Shown: positions 43,894 to 54,400, numbered from the stretch's first letter. The stretch: DNA of 64,000 nucleotides from DRWZ01 sp964601505 (GCA_964601505.1 CAZRNR010000005.1:1-64000), one strand, 5' to 3'. Numbers and translations: made by a program. Notes: generated from the sequence alone by a model not told the origin.

Positions 43894-46605
43894 TTATATC
43901 TTAACTTTTCCGGAAACGAAACTAAATATTGCGGGCATAAGTATCACAGATACAAAAGCTGAAAAGGCTATACCGATTGTGAGAATTTCTCCGAGATCTT
44001 TAAGTCCGGGAAAATGTGCTGCAAGCATAGAACCAAATCCGACAATTGTAGTAATAGCTGCGATAAAGATAGCAGTTCCAGTTCCTGCTATAGCTTTCTT
44101 GATATCTTTCTCTTCAATCAATCTATGGACTATATGAACACCATAATCAACTCCAACTCCAAGTAGCAGAGCATAGGCTCCCATATTTATATAATGTATT
44201 TTCACACCAAGAAGCGAAGCGATACCAGATGAGATAATCAGAGAAGACATAACAGGAATCAGAGATAAAACAGTCTGGGATAACTTTCTGAATCCTAAAA
44301 ATACTATGAACGAGACAATAAAGGCAGATAGTATTAATGATCTGAGGAAATCTTTTTTGACCCTATCAGTAACATTAAGGAATATCGAAATTATGCTGAA
44401 AGACTTTGGATCTATTTGTTCCATTTCTTTTTTTATCTGACGCATATAGTTTTCATCTTCCCATATGGCTCTTTTTGGATAAGCGAAAACCATGAAAGAG
44501 CCATCTTTTCCAACAAATGCATTCTTTATATCCCTTGGTATGTCATTTATGTCAAAACCTCTGCTTTGAGAAGCGAGCTTTAAATCATTCAGCATTTCTG
44601 ATACCGAATCTAAATTAACAACCTGAAGTGTAGTCATATCAATATAAGTTCTTTGTGATATATTCTGTATAATGTTATCCACCATATCTTTGAGTTTTCT
44701 TGCTTCATTCTCACCTTGAAAAGTTCCTGAAAGCACAGAAAGTTCTATCATAGCAGATGCTACTTCTCTTAAGGATTCAAAGACTTCTGAAACATGCTTT
44801 GAATCTGCAACATATGGTAAATTTGGTTTCTTACCAAGATTTATATCCTTCACAACATTATAAATAGAGCGAACATATGGAATCTTCTCCTGAATATCTT
44901 GAGGATAAAAAATCCTTATTGATTCAACAGATTTGACAGTTGAAGATGATTCTATTTTTTTTATGTTCTCGTCAAGTTCATTAAGATTTTCAAAAACGAA
45001 AACTGTATAGTCTTTTGGTCTTCCAAACTCTTTTATTATCAAATCCTCAGCATGAATAGCTGGTAAATCTGGTAGAATCTTTCTCAAATTGTATTCAAAC
45101 CCAAATTTAGAAATCAAACCAAATATACCAAGAAAAATGAGAACGGAATAAATAATGAGGAAAGGAAATCTCATTTTGGAAACAAGGTCTGAGACAAATC
45201 TCAGTGGTAGATCTAACGTTATAACCTTTTCTTTTACAAGCATTTTTCTCAAGAGTATTATAAGAGAAGAAGTAAAGAAAAGCGATGTTATAAGATATAT
45301 GATAATTCCACTTCCTGCTATAACACCAAGAATTTTTGTTCCTGTTATTTCACTTATGGTTACGGAGAGAAAAGCAGCAGATGTAGTTATAGCTCCAACA
45401 AACATCGGAGGGATAACTTTCTTCAGAGTTAATCTCATAGCTTGCTTTGGTTCTTCTCCTTCCTGGATGAATTCTTTCCATCTTGAAAAAACATATGCCT
45501 GAAAATCTACTCCAAGACCAATTAGAAAAGCTCCAAAAAGAGCGCTTATAACTGTTATATACCCATAAACGAGCATGAGAAAACCAAATGAGAGAGCCAA
45601 ACCAACACCCAGAGCCGACGCTATTACAATCATACCCCCTAAACCTCTGAAAACCAAGAGAAACACAATAACCCCGAGTATCCCAGATATAAGCGTGGTG
45701 GTCTTCATATCTCTTATCGTAACCAACCTCTGCTCCTCAAGAGCGATATATGTCCCCCCAAGATAAACATTAGGACAAGACTTCAGATTACCTTTGATAT
45801 CAACAAGTTTTCTATATATCAATTTATTGAAGTTGTAGTCATCAGATGGTCTGACAGGTATTGCGAACACAGCTATCGTATCAAGATCCTTTGAGATCAT
45901 AAACTCATGGTCAATATCATACTCATTGGTGCTATTTGAAGCAGAACCGACAAGAAAAGCTTTACGGAAAAGGCTTCTGTATTTCTCCTGATCAATGTAG
46001 CCAGTTCGAAAATATTCATCTATAGCGCTCAACCAATCTCTTAAATTTGTAATTGATTTGACAAACTCTTCTTCATCTCCTACATCTTCTCTCTGGAGGA
46101 TTTCTCTTTCCATAATTCCTGACCAAGTCTTAACAAAGTGCAGGAAATCAAGGTCGTCAAACAAGCTTGCAAACTCTTTCTCACGCCTTCTCAAAAAATC
46201 TTCAAGCTCTTCAAGATTATCTCTTTCCACGAAAAACAAAGCATGCTGCTTCAAAAAATCTATAGGAATCTTACCCCTGACAGATTTTATCTCCTCTAAA
46301 GCTTCAAGATTATTCTGAACTTCCTCCGCACATTTTTTAAGTTCAGATAAATTTTCAGACTGTATTACAAAAAAGACCATATCTACACCACCATATTTTT
46401 CCGAGACCTCCTTGTATCTAACAACCTGTGGATGATTTGGAGGAAGCTCATCAAAAAATGATAGCTTTATCACCATTTTCTTAGCTGACAAAGCTGAAAC
46501 AACCGCAAGAAATATGAACAAAGGGACAAACAACCAATAAAACTTTAAAGGTAATTCAGATATAATGCCTATTATTCTATTCCCAAGATTTTCTTTTGAA
46601 TTCAT
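43894..46605 (-). CDS. RND/MMPL-family exporter
   Basis: 903 residues. Two repeats each have one leading membrane helix, a large periplasmic loop (about 45-290 and 500-740) and a bundle of five helices, giving twelve in all. Conserved membrane stretches are GAFLIGLGVDFQAYVFSRWKE in the first half (split: LIGLGVDFQAYVFSRW) and YALLLGVGVDYGVHIVHR in the second, where the Asp carries protons. Such proteins export lipids, hopanoids or other hydrophobic compounds (HpnN, MMPL). No hopanoid synthesis genes are adjacent, so the cargo is unknown. Confidence 0.88.
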   Translation of the reverse strand: MNSKENLGNRIIGIISELPLKFYWLFVPLFIFLAVVSALSAKKMVIKLSFFDELPPNHPQVVRYKEVSEKYGGVDMVFFVIQSENLSELKKCAEEVQNNLEALEEIKSVRGKIPIDFLKQHALFFVERDNLEELEDFLRRREKEFASLFDDLDFLHFVKTWSGIMEREILQREDVGDEEEFVKSITNLRDWLSAIDEYFRTGYIDQEKYRSLFRKAFLVGSASNSTNEYDIDHEFMISKDLDTIAVFAIPVRPSDDYNFNKLIYRKLVDIKGNLKSCPNVYLGGTYIALEEQRLVTIRDMKTTTLISGILGVIVFLLVFRGLGGMIVIASALGVGLALSFGFLMLVYGYITVISALFGAFLIGLGVDFQAYVFSRWKEFIQEGEEPKQAMRLTLKKVIPPMFVGAITTSAAFLSVTISEITGTKILGVIAGSGIIIYLITSLFFTSSLIILLRKMLVKEKVITLDLPLRFVSDLVSKMRFPFLIIYSVLIFLGIFGLISKFGFEYNLRKILPDLPAIHAEDLIIKEFGRPKDYTVFVFENLNELDENIKKIESSSTVKSVESIRIFYPQDIQEKIPYVRSIYNVVKDINLGKKPNLPYVADSKHVSEVFESLREVASAMIELSVLSGTFQGENEARKLKDMVDNIIQNISQRTYIDMTTLQVVNLDSVSEMLNDLKLASQSRGFDINDIPRDIKNAFVGKDGSFMVFAYPKRAIWEDENYMRQIKKEMEQIDPKSFSIISIFLNVTDRVKKDFLRSLILSAFIVSFIVFLGFRKLSQTVLSLIPVMSSLIISSGIASLLGVKIHYINMGAYALLLGVGVDYGVHIVHRLIEEKDIKKAIAGTGTAIFIAAITTIVGFGSMLAAHFPGLKDLGEILTIGIAFSAFVSVILMPAIFSFVSGKVKI

Positions 46606-46794
46606 AGAATTACGATAATAATTTATCAGTCATTTTATATGAAAATTCAACAGATTAAAAATTATGCTTTACAGAATTACCGCATTACTAAAACAGATAT
46701 TTAATACAAGTTTAAAAAATAAGTGGCTGAAAGAAGCAAAAGAATAGGGAGAACAAAACCGAAATTTATATGAGTTAGGCAGAAAAAACGATAA

Positions 46795-47379
46795 ATGAAG
46801 CAAGGGAAAAATATTCTATCCTTACTACCACTAGTGATAATTTCAATTTTACTATCATGCGCTGGCAGGAAAGCTCCACCCTGGACAATTCAAGATATCA
46901 CAATAGAACAAGGTAAAATAGATAAAGGATATGTGACAGAATCTGTTGGACTTAAACCTTCCGAGAGCTTAGCTCAACTAAAATGTATGACTCAAGGAAA
47001 AATAAAGCTACAAAACGTGGTAAGAGGTAAAATAGAAGAAAAATTCAAAGAATTTCTGAACTACACAAAAAATATAGAACCATACAGGGAAAAGGTAAAA
47101 ATATTCCGCGAGATGATGGTTGAGATCTCAAAGGAAATAATAAAAAAGTTATCCGATAAAATAGAACAAGAGGGAATACACATTGATAAAGAAAACTATG
47201 TGCTTTTCTGCAGAATGTCATTGAAATTTGATGAAGAGTTTTATAGGGTCTTGAACGAAACAAGTCTTGACATAATGAAATCAAATTATTACAGAACTAT
47301 TTACGACGAGGAAGCACCACAAAAGTTGTCTGAGTACATAGAAGAAAACATAAGAAAAATAAAAGGGGGTAAAAAATAA
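46795..47379 (+). CDS. LPP20-like lipoprotein
   Basis: 194 residues. The signal ends in a lipobox ILLSC (Cys22). The mature part starts with AGRKAPPW, then GYVTESVGLKPSESLAQLKCMTQGKIKLQNVV, which matches the order of LPP20-type lipoproteins (a W-near-N-terminus, then an A-x-x-x-A/L-A helix). The C-terminal half is a charged coiled-coil-like helix. Likely an outer-membrane lipoprotein of unknown role. It stands between the divergent RND exporter and a convergent prenyltransferase. Confidence 0.6.
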   Translation: MKQGKNILSLLPLVIISILLSCAGRKAPPWTIQDITIEQGKIDKGYVTESVGLKPSESLAQLKCMTQGKIKLQNVVRGKIEEKFKEFLNYTKNIEPYREKVKIFREMMVEISKEIIKKLSDKIEQEGIHIDKENYVLFCRMSLKFDEEFYRVLNETSLDIMKSNYYRTIYDEEAPQKLSEYIEENIRKIKGGKK

Positions 47380-47428
47380 AAAGGAACTCAGACAAATTAA
47401 AGGAGAGAAAGGCATCAAAGAAAAAGCA

Positions 47429-48493
47429 TTAAAGAAAATAAGATAAAGAAAGTGCAAGGATATAGGACAAAGAGAAATCTGCGTTAAATATAAACGCTCC
47501 ACCAACATACCACATTGGCCAGAATTCTTTCGGATAGAAATCCGGAGATTCTTCTACCCTACTTGGTTTTGGTTCATCAAGACCCTTGAACATCAATAAG
47601 GCACGGGGAAAAGAAATAAAAGATAAAAGAATTGGATACTCCCGAGTTAAAAAAGCAATAACAATAACAAAAAGATATGGGACGAGAACGAGAATCTTAC
47701 AAAGCTTTTTAGTTTTTTGTTCCCCCAAAATCACTGGTAAAGTTCTGGCCCCTTTTTCCTTATCTTGATCTATTTTGTCAAGGTGTTTCCCAAAGAGAAC
47801 CAAGGAAGAGGTTATTCCATAAGGAACAGACGCTAAAAAAGCTTTGAAATCGAAACTGCCTGTTATTACGAAGAAGCTTCCGCATATCATGATTGGTCCC
47901 CAGACCAGGAAAACAATTAGTTCTCCAAGCCCAATATATTTGAAGCGAAATGGAGGACCGGAATATGAGAAAAGAGCAATAAAACCTAAAAGAGCGAGGA
48001 TTAAAACCCATATACCTCTTTGAAGGAAAAGATAAAAACCACATAAAAAAGCCAAGAATACCAGAACTAATCCAAGAAGTATGGTTCTTCTTTCCCCGAG
48101 AGCAAAAACAGGATGGACACCATAAACATTTCTAAAATAATCAGGAGAATCAACTTTATTTTTGTAATCCCAAAAGTCGTTTATGACATTGCTTGAAGCA
48201 TGCGCTAGGAGAAGACCGGCTGTATTGATAAGAAAAAGATCCAAGTTAAAACTTCCGAAAATACTAGAAAGCAAACCACCAATAACAGCAGAAAAAAGAG
48301 TTATTGGCAAAGATACTAACCTTATTAATCCCAAAATCCTATTTTTCTCAAAACCCGAACTTACTTTCAAAAAATTGCTCCAAAACTTTGCCTCAATAAT
48401 ACCAAAACGGGAATAAAGCATATTATCATTTGTGATTTTAAAAGAAAAGGCTTGCGAAATATAAGAAGCTGAAAGTTCCCAATGTGGAGACAA
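47429..48493 (-). CDS. UbiA-family prenyltransferase, MenA-like
   Basis: 354 residues from a TTG; an internal ATG at 48421 would trim 24 residues and looks as plausible. Both Asp motifs are present: NVINDFWDYKNKVD in the loop between helices 2 and 3, and DKIDQDKEKGARTLPVILGE in the later loop. This fits 1,4-dihydroxy-2-naphthoate or similar quinone prenyl transfer in the cytoplasmic membrane. The acceptor cannot be determined. It starts 18 bases after the bamA stop on the same strand. Confidence 0.82.
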   Translation of the reverse strand: MSPHWELSASYISQAFSFKITNDNMLYSRFGIIEAKFWSNFLKVSSGFEKNRILGLIRLVSLPITLFSAVIGGLLSSIFGSFNLDLFLINTAGLLLAHASSNVINDFWDYKNKVDSPDYFRNVYGVHPVFALGERRTILLGLVLVFLAFLCGFYLFLQRGIWVLILALLGFIALFSYSGPPFRFKYIGLGELIVFLVWGPIMICGSFFVITGSFDFKAFLASVPYGITSSLVLFGKHLDKIDQDKEKGARTLPVILGEQKTKKLCKILVLVPYLFVIVIAFLTREYPILLSFISFPRALLMFKGLDEPKPSRVEESPDFYPKEFWPMWYVGGAFIFNADFSLSYILALSLSYFL

Positions 48494-48511
48494 ATATCAA
48501 TCATAGAGATT

Positions 48512-50824
48512 TCAGTATTCTTCAAATTCTGGATAGAATGTAAATAGCCCAAGGGAGAAATCAAAAGTTCTAATTTGGTCGTCCTTTTTCTTCAAAATTG
48601 GGATACCAAATGAGAATCTCAGTGGTCCAAATGGAGAAATCCATCTTAACTCAAATCCGGAGGAGACTCTGAAATCAAGTGGATTAATGAAATCTTGTTC
48701 TCTGAAAACTTGACCTATATCAACAAATGGGACAAAAAATAAACCTATTGTTTTTGATATTGGTAAAACAAGGTCAAGATTTGATATGAACATCTTATTT
48801 CCACCAAGAATTATGCTCTTGAATGAATTATTCTGTTCATAGCTTTGTCGTGGTCCGAGAGTAAAGTAGTCAAACCCTCTTACGGTATATATTCCTCCAG
48901 CGAAAAATCTTTCTGGATATGGTAGGAAGCGAGATGATGTAAGACCAAAACCAACACCAAATCTGAATGAAGGAGAAAAAACAGTTCCAAGAACACCAGT
49001 AGGTATGTAGAAAGATGTTATATTTCCGAACTTCACAAAATACATATCACCACCAAAGGCTCCACCTATTTTTGTCCAAAAAGTGATATATCTACCAGCT
49101 GATGGAGAAAGAACATTATTGCGTGTATCGTTTATAACTTCAATGCGTAAGAATCTGGATTGACTTCTTGAAAAGCCAGCACCAGGATCATCTTGGTAAA
49201 GGGGTATACGCTCACCACTCCTGCTATAAACATCTATAACCTCAAAACCCGGATACAAAACGACCTTCGTTCTTCTTGACAAAAACAGACCAAAATTTGG
49301 TTTTGCACCAAGAGTTCTCTTTATAAAAGGTAGGAAAAAGCTCTGATAACTGAAAAGATTTAAACCTGCGATATAATCTGTATCAAATATATGTTCATCA
49401 CGTAGATAGAAGTTGAAAAATGCGATTCCACCACCAAAAAGAACATAGAAACCAAGGTTTTGCCCGAGCCCCCTAAAATTCGCTATGTTCCCCTGAAACA
49501 TAAGAAAAAGTGATTGAGATACGTTTCCGGCTTGAGGAGAAAAGCCTCCTCCAAGAGATACTGCGCCTATCCTTCCTTCCTTTACATTCACATTTATATC
49601 TGCAGAATTACCTTGGAAAAAATATGGGTTGATCTCTACATTCTCAAAATAACCACTTCTCATAAGACGAACATAAGAGTCAAAAAGCATAGTTCTACCA
49701 AAAACTTCTCCCTCCAAAAGAGAGATATCACGCCTTATTACAAAATCCCGAGTTCTTGAGTTCCCCGTTATGTTTATCTTCCTAACGTAATACATACCGC
49801 TCCTTTCTATCTTAAAATCCACCGATACATAACCTGGTTCATCAGATTTTGATATAGAAGGAACAACCATGGTCTGAGCAAATCCGACATCCTGATAAAG
49901 AGATGAGAGCCATTCTATATCCTCAAGAATCTTCTTGCGGGAAGAGAAATCACCTTCCTTTGTTTTAAGATTAGCAAAGATCTGATCCTTCGGGAAAATT
50001 ATATCGCCATACAAACCAATGCTTCTGACCTTATATCTTATTCCTTCGGATACCTTGTATATCAAGATAGCTTCTCTCTTGATTGGATTGAAAAGAACAA
50101 CAGGGCTTTCAGAAATTATATCTAAAAAACCGTTATCAAGATAGATAATTTTCAACTTTGAAGTATCTCTTTGAACTTTTAGCACATCAAATTTTGATTC
50201 TCCTCCGATATCTCTGAGAATACCTTTTTCTTTAGACTCAAATTCTTTTTTTATTTCCTGTTCCGTCAAAGCTTCCGCACCACTTATCAGAATTCTCCTG
50301 ATAGAAAACTTCTGCCCTTCCTTTATCTTTATTGTTAAATTAACTCTGTTTTCAGCTTCTATTCTCTGAACATCTGAAGTAATATCAACAAGGATAAAAC
50401 CTTCCTTTACATATTGTTCTTTTATTTTTTCAATCTGATTCAATATCTTCTGTTCATCAAAAAAATCACCTTTTTTTAGGAATAGAGCATTTTTTAGCGT
50501 TTCCTCTTCAAGCTCATCTCTGCCTTCAATTTTTATATCAGATATTATAGGTTTCTCTTTAAACTTAAATGTGAGAATACCCTCGTCAAAAACTACATCT
50601 ATATCTTCAAAAAAATCAAGCTTGAAAAGCCTTTCAATATCCTTTCTTATTTTTATGCTATCTATTTGTTCTCCGACTTGTGTCATTATGACAGAAACAA
50701 CATACTCCTGACTGACCCTTTCAAGACCCTCTATTCTTATTTCCCTTATGACCTCCTGGTTCGATGCATACAAGATTTTACCGAACGAGAGAAAAAGAAT
50801 AGTTGCTAATAGTATAACGCGCAT
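48512..50824 (-). CDS. bamA: Outer-membrane protein assembly factor BamA
   Basis: 770 residues from ATG 50824, which begins a good signal peptide (MRVILLATILFLSFGKILYAS; cleaved near YAS). An upstream TTG at 50884 would place the start inside the ROK gene. Five POTRA-like units follow (about 22-400), each opening with an I-x-I-x-G-x-x-x-x-x-x-x-I pattern, such as REIRIEGLERVSQ and RKINITGNSRTRD. Then comes an Omp85 barrel containing ERFFAGGIYTVRGF (VRGF motif) and LRFSFGIPI near the end. It inserts barrel proteins into the outer membrane. Confidence 0.93.
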   Translation of the reverse strand: MRVILLATILFLSFGKILYASNQEVIREIRIEGLERVSQEYVVSVIMTQVGEQIDSIKIRKDIERLFKLDFFEDIDVVFDEGILTFKFKEKPIISDIKIEGRDELEEETLKNALFLKKGDFFDEQKILNQIEKIKEQYVKEGFILVDITSDVQRIEAENRVNLTIKIKEGQKFSIRRILISGAEALTEQEIKKEFESKEKGILRDIGGESKFDVLKVQRDTSKLKIIYLDNGFLDIISESPVVLFNPIKREAILIYKVSEGIRYKVRSIGLYGDIIFPKDQIFANLKTKEGDFSSRKKILEDIEWLSSLYQDVGFAQTMVVPSISKSDEPGYVSVDFKIERSGMYYVRKINITGNSRTRDFVIRRDISLLEGEVFGRTMLFDSYVRLMRSGYFENVEINPYFFQGNSADINVNVKEGRIGAVSLGGGFSPQAGNVSQSLFLMFQGNIANFRGLGQNLGFYVLFGGGIAFFNFYLRDEHIFDTDYIAGLNLFSYQSFFLPFIKRTLGAKPNFGLFLSRRTKVVLYPGFEVIDVYSRSGERIPLYQDDPGAGFSRSQSRFLRIEVINDTRNNVLSPSAGRYITFWTKIGGAFGGDMYFVKFGNITSFYIPTGVLGTVFSPSFRFGVGFGLTSSRFLPYPERFFAGGIYTVRGFDYFTLGPRQSYEQNNSFKSIILGGNKMFISNLDLVLPISKTIGLFFVPFVDIGQVFREQDFINPLDFRVSSGFELRWISPFGPLRFSFGIPILKKKDDQIRTFDFSLGLFTFYPEFEEY

Positions 50825-50870
50825 CTTCTTGAAGATTAATCGGAGTGTTTTCAAATATACAGAATTCAGC

Positions 50871-51713
50871 TTACCTTTGAGCAAATTTCAAGGCACCATA
50901 TGCTCCAGAAAACTCCCCAAGCTTTGCAGAAAGAATATGAAGGCCAGAATATATAGGCTTTATCAGAAAGACTTTAATGAACTCATCTATAAAATCATAG
51001 ACATGGGGGAAGTGATGTATGATACCTCCAGATATAACTATAGCATTTGGGTTGAAGATGTGAGAGAGTATTTGAATAACCTTTGATGTATAAAAGGCAA
51101 ACTTTTTTAGCGATTGTATTGCATATTCTTCACCTTGATTCGCTCTTTTGACTATTTCTTCAGAAGATAAATCTTTATCTGTAATTTCTTTGTAGTATCT
51201 TGAAATAGCTCTTGAAGAGACATATTCTTCAACACACCCATATCTTCCGCAAGAGCAAACACGTGAAGCATCTTCAGTAAGAGGAATATGGCCAATTTCC
51301 ATCGAAATTCCATTGGAACCCAAGAAAGGTTTCCCGTCTATAACCAATCCCCCTCCAAGACCTGTTCCCAAGGTTAAACACACGACAATCCCCTTTTTCA
51401 TCCACTTTCTTGCAGATCCGAAATGAACTTCTCCGTATGCAGCTAATGTTGCGTCGTTAGCGACATAAGTCTTTTTTCCCCTGATACAAATAAATTTACC
51501 ATTTATATATGGTATATTTGGTGATTCGTGAATAAAACCTTTGAGATCAACAAATCCAGCAACCGCTATGCCTACAGAAGTGTAATTTTTTGAAATATCT
51601 CTCAAAACCTTCATCAGATCATCAAAGTTCCCCGGGTTTTTTATTTTGAACTTCCTCTTACGATAATCAACAGCCTTTATATAAGAGCCTCCTATATCTA
51701 TTCCAAGAGCCAT
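50871..51713 (-). CDS. ROK-family sugar kinase
   Basis: 280 residues. The ATP motif GIDIGGSYIKAV opens the chain; AGFVDLKGFI, NDATLAAYGE (catalytic Asp) and LTLGTGLGGGLVIDG follow. The ROK zinc signature HIPLTEDASRVCSCGRYGCVEEY (split: HIPLTED, CSCGRYGCVEEY) is intact, so this is an active kinase rather than a repressor; no helix-turn-helix is fused. It likely phosphorylates glucose, N-acetylmannosamine or a related sugar; the substrate is not set by sequence. Its 3' end is close to the bamA start. Confidence 0.88.
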   Translation of the reverse strand: MALGIDIGGSYIKAVDYRKRKFKIKNPGNFDDLMKVLRDISKNYTSVGIAVAGFVDLKGFIHESPNIPYINGKFICIRGKKTYVANDATLAAYGEVHFGSARKWMKKGIVVCLTLGTGLGGGLVIDGKPFLGSNGISMEIGHIPLTEDASRVCSCGRYGCVEEYVSSRAISRYYKEITDKDLSSEEIVKRANQGEEYAIQSLKKFAFYTSKVIQILSHIFNPNAIVISGGIIHHFPHVYDFIDEFIKVFLIKPIYSGLHILSAKLGEFSGAYGALKFAQR

Positions 51714-51799
51714 TCAGTAAAATATATCTTGACTTACAATTTTCTTCAAATGTTCTGGTTTTTTGTAGCCCAAAAGAATGCTTTGCAAAATTTTTCTTC

Positions 51800-52858
51800 A
51801 TGCAATATCCTTTTGCTGAAAAATATGATGCATCAGACTATATAATTTTGAACTCAAACATAAATCCTTTTGGAACATCTCCGTTAGCACTCAAAGCTAT
51901 ATCAGAAAACCTATCAAAAATCAACATGTATCCATCAAGAGAGGAACACGAGAAAGTGAAAAATCAGATTGTTACAAAGATGAAAAGAGAATATATAAAT
52001 GTAAATGAAAAACAAATCGTTCTAGGAAATGGTTCTGATGAGGTCATAGAATTTTTCATAAAATTTGGTATCCGAAAATTCAAAAGGCCAAAGGTAATAG
52101 TTGGAGATAAAACTTTTGCTTTCTACGAATATTGTGCCAGAAGCTATGGACTTGATGTCATAAAAGTTCCGCTAAAGAATTTTGGATACGATACAGAAAA
52201 GATAATTGAAACAGCAAAGAAAAACAGTCCATGTCTCATTATGATATGTAATCCCATAAATCCAACTGGTAAGATAATTCCAAAAAAAGAGCTTGAAGAT
52301 TTTATAAATGAAATTCCTCAGGATTCTTTCCTTCTATCAGACGAAGCATACTTTGAATTTGCATTCTATTTGAACTGTAAAGATTGGAGAGGAGATGATT
52401 ACAGAAGCGCTCTACAGCTCAATATAAAAAGACCTGTCTTTATATCAAGAACATTTTCAAAGGCTTATGGACTTGCCGGATTAAGACTTGGGTATCTAAT
52501 ATGTGATTTTTCAGATGAGATAGAACGTCATATAAGTCCACCATTTAATGTAAATTATCTTGCAATAAAGGCAGGGGAAAAAGCAATTCTTGATATAGAC
52601 TTTCTACAAAAAACAGTTGAAAATAACTACAATGGCTTGAGGATTCTTGAATCTATAGAAGGGGCCATACCATCCTGGGCAAACTTTGTACTTATAAAAG
52701 TAAAGAAAAAAGATATATATAACGAGTTAAAAAACAACAGGATATTGGTTAGGAATATGGAACAATACGGATTTGAAGGTTTCATAAGAGTAAGCGTAGG
52801 CAAGATAGAAGAGATAGAAATATTCCAAAAAATTTTCCGAAAAATATTAAACCAATAG
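51800..52858 (+). CDS. hisC: Histidinol-phosphate aminotransferase-type enzyme
   Basis: 352 residues, a fold-type I PLP aminotransferase. It opens with LNSNINPFGTSPLAL, then QIVLGNGSDEVIEFF, CNPINPTGKIIPK, LLSDEAYFEF and SRTFSKAYGLAGLRLGY (PLP Lys), with FIRVSVGKIEE near the end. This order is that of HisC; close relatives include CobC/CobD in B12 synthesis, which matters because other B12 genes are in the window. HisC is the more likely call; no other his gene is near. Confidence 0.8.
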   Translation: MQYPFAEKYDASDYIILNSNINPFGTSPLALKAISENLSKINMYPSREEHEKVKNQIVTKMKREYINVNEKQIVLGNGSDEVIEFFIKFGIRKFKRPKVIVGDKTFAFYEYCARSYGLDVIKVPLKNFGYDTEKIIETAKKNSPCLIMICNPINPTGKIIPKKELEDFINEIPQDSFLLSDEAYFEFAFYLNCKDWRGDDYRSALQLNIKRPVFISRTFSKAYGLAGLRLGYLICDFSDEIERHISPPFNVNYLAIKAGEKAILDIDFLQKTVENNYNGLRILESIEGAIPSWANFVLIKVKKKDIYNELKNNRILVRNMEQYGFEGFIRVSVGKIEEIEIFQKIFRKILNQ

Positions 52859-52895
52859 ATTGAATTGCTAACTATTTATAGTTTGAAAGATAATA

Positions 52896-54077
52896 ATGAT
52901 GAAGAAAAAAAATAAAAAGAAGGAAGTAAAAAGTCAGAATAAAGAGAAAAAAGAAGCGAAGATTAAAAACACCAACGGTAAAATAGAGAGCGCAATAGAT
53001 AATGTTCTTTCAGAAAAACTTAAGATCAAAAAGAGTATAGAGCCCCAGAAAAAAGGAATCAATCATATAAAAGAAAACCTTTCAAAAACTCCATTTGCTT
53101 ACCTTCTAAAAGAGGTATCAAAATATCCTCTGCTGACGCCTGAAGAAGAAAAGAAGCTAGCTACAAGGTTCAAAAAATATGGAGATCGTGAAGCGGCAAA
53201 AAGGTTAGTGCTTGCAAACCTAAGATTTGTCATAAAAATAGCTTTGGATTACAAAAACTGGGGAGTCCCAGTTGAAGATCTCGTTTCTGAGGGAATAGTC
53301 GGCCTCCTGAATGCTATGAAAAAATTTGACCCGAGCAAAGGAGTTAAATTCATCTCTTACGCTTCATACTGGATTAAGGCTTTCATACACAACTATATTC
53401 TTTCTAATTTCTCAATAATAAAGCTCGGGACAACTCAAGATGAAAGAAAAATATTCGCTAACATATTCAAAATAAGAGAGGAAACATATGCAGAGGATGT
53501 AAAAGAACAAGGTAAAAAGCTCGGCGTTGATGAAGAAAAAATAAAACTTATGTCATCCCGCGTAAGGTCAAGAGATATATCTTTGGAAAACCCACAAGAT
53601 GAAGAAGGGAGCCTGAAACTCGCTGACATTTTAAAAGCAGACGAAAGTTACGAGCCTATAACAAGAGTTGAATTAGAGGATTCAAGAGATTTCATTCAGT
53701 CCCGCCTTAATGATGCTTTCTTACACCTCACATCTCAAGAAAGACAAGTAATACAGCAAAGATATCTTAACCCAAGACCTAAAACTTTGAAAGAGCTATC
53801 GGATGAGCTAAAGATATCAAAAGAGAGAATAAGACAGGTTGAAAAAAGAGCATTTCAGAAGTTAAGAACTATCCTTTCAAAATACGCTAAAACCTTTAGA
53901 ATAGATATGCTTAAAGATAAAGTAAGGAGAAAGAGAAGAACGAAAGAAGAAATGGAACTTGCGAGAATGATTCAAGGAGAAATTAAGCAGAAAAAAAAGA
54001 GAAGAAGAAAGACCCTAACAAAAGTAGAACCAACAACAACAGAATTCTTTGACATCAAAGATAAAATGATAGAGTAA
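52896..54077 (+). CDS. RNA polymerase sigma factor, sigma-32 (RpoH)-like
   Basis: 393 residues. A very Lys-rich N-terminal extension of about 65 residues precedes region 1.2 (YPLLTPEEEKKLATRF), region 2 (EDLVSEGIVGLLNAMKKFDPSKGVKFISYASYWIK, split: LVSEGIVGLLNAMKKFDPS, FISYASYWIK) and region 4 (LTSQERQVIQQRYL, then ISKERIRQVEKRAFQKLR). The region 2-3 link INLSNFSIIKLGTTQDERKIF-like segment (SIIKLGTTQDERKIFANIF) is the sigma-32 type. A basic C-terminal tail (RRKRRTKEEME, KKKRRRKT) is unusual. It could be the heat-shock or an alternative sigma factor; a housekeeping role seems less likely. Confidence 0.85.
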   Translation: MMKKKNKKKEVKSQNKEKKEAKIKNTNGKIESAIDNVLSEKLKIKKSIEPQKKGINHIKENLSKTPFAYLLKEVSKYPLLTPEEEKKLATRFKKYGDREAAKRLVLANLRFVIKIALDYKNWGVPVEDLVSEGIVGLLNAMKKFDPSKGVKFISYASYWIKAFIHNYILSNFSIIKLGTTQDERKIFANIFKIREETYAEDVKEQGKKLGVDEEKIKLMSSRVRSRDISLENPQDEEGSLKLADILKADESYEPITRVELEDSRDFIQSRLNDAFLHLTSQERQVIQQRYLNPRPKTLKELSDELKISKERIRQVEKRAFQKLRTILSKYAKTFRIDMLKDKVRRKRRTKEEMELARMIQGEIKQKKKRRRKTLTKVEPTTTEFFDIKDKMIE

Positions 54078-54085
54078 ATAAGATG

Positions 54086-54117
54086 AAGTTTTGTCGCTGT
54101 CCAAAAGCACAAAACTT
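54086..54117 (+). terminator. Hairpin after sigma-factor gene
   Basis: Nine-base arms (AAGTTTTGT/ACAAAACTT) around a 14-base loop, starting 9 bases after the sigma-factor stop codon. No T-run follows, so it could slow, protect or weakly terminate the transcript. Confidence 0.4.
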
Positions 54118-54400
54118 TGACGGCTGACCTTTGCGTATTGAAAAGTTATCTTTGATACATCCTGTTTCTAAGGCAATATACTATAGGCTCTGGTGTCCTG
54201 CTCCAACACCAACTACATACCTAACTTCACAAAATACTTTAATAATTTTTGATGACCTGACCGATGTAAGAAGAAACCTTTTCACCTTATCAAAATCTGA
54301 ATGTCAGACTCTAGGTTCTCTATAACCACAAAATAATATATAAAGTCATATTTGTTTTCAGATTCAGAGTCAGGAAAAAGATTTTTAAACTATAGTTTTG

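Noticed and set aside
54131..54325. A 64-codon plus-strand frame between the sigma factor and the IS605 remnant
   Set aside because: No recognisable protein features, no ribosome site, and it lies in decayed DNA near a mobile remnant.
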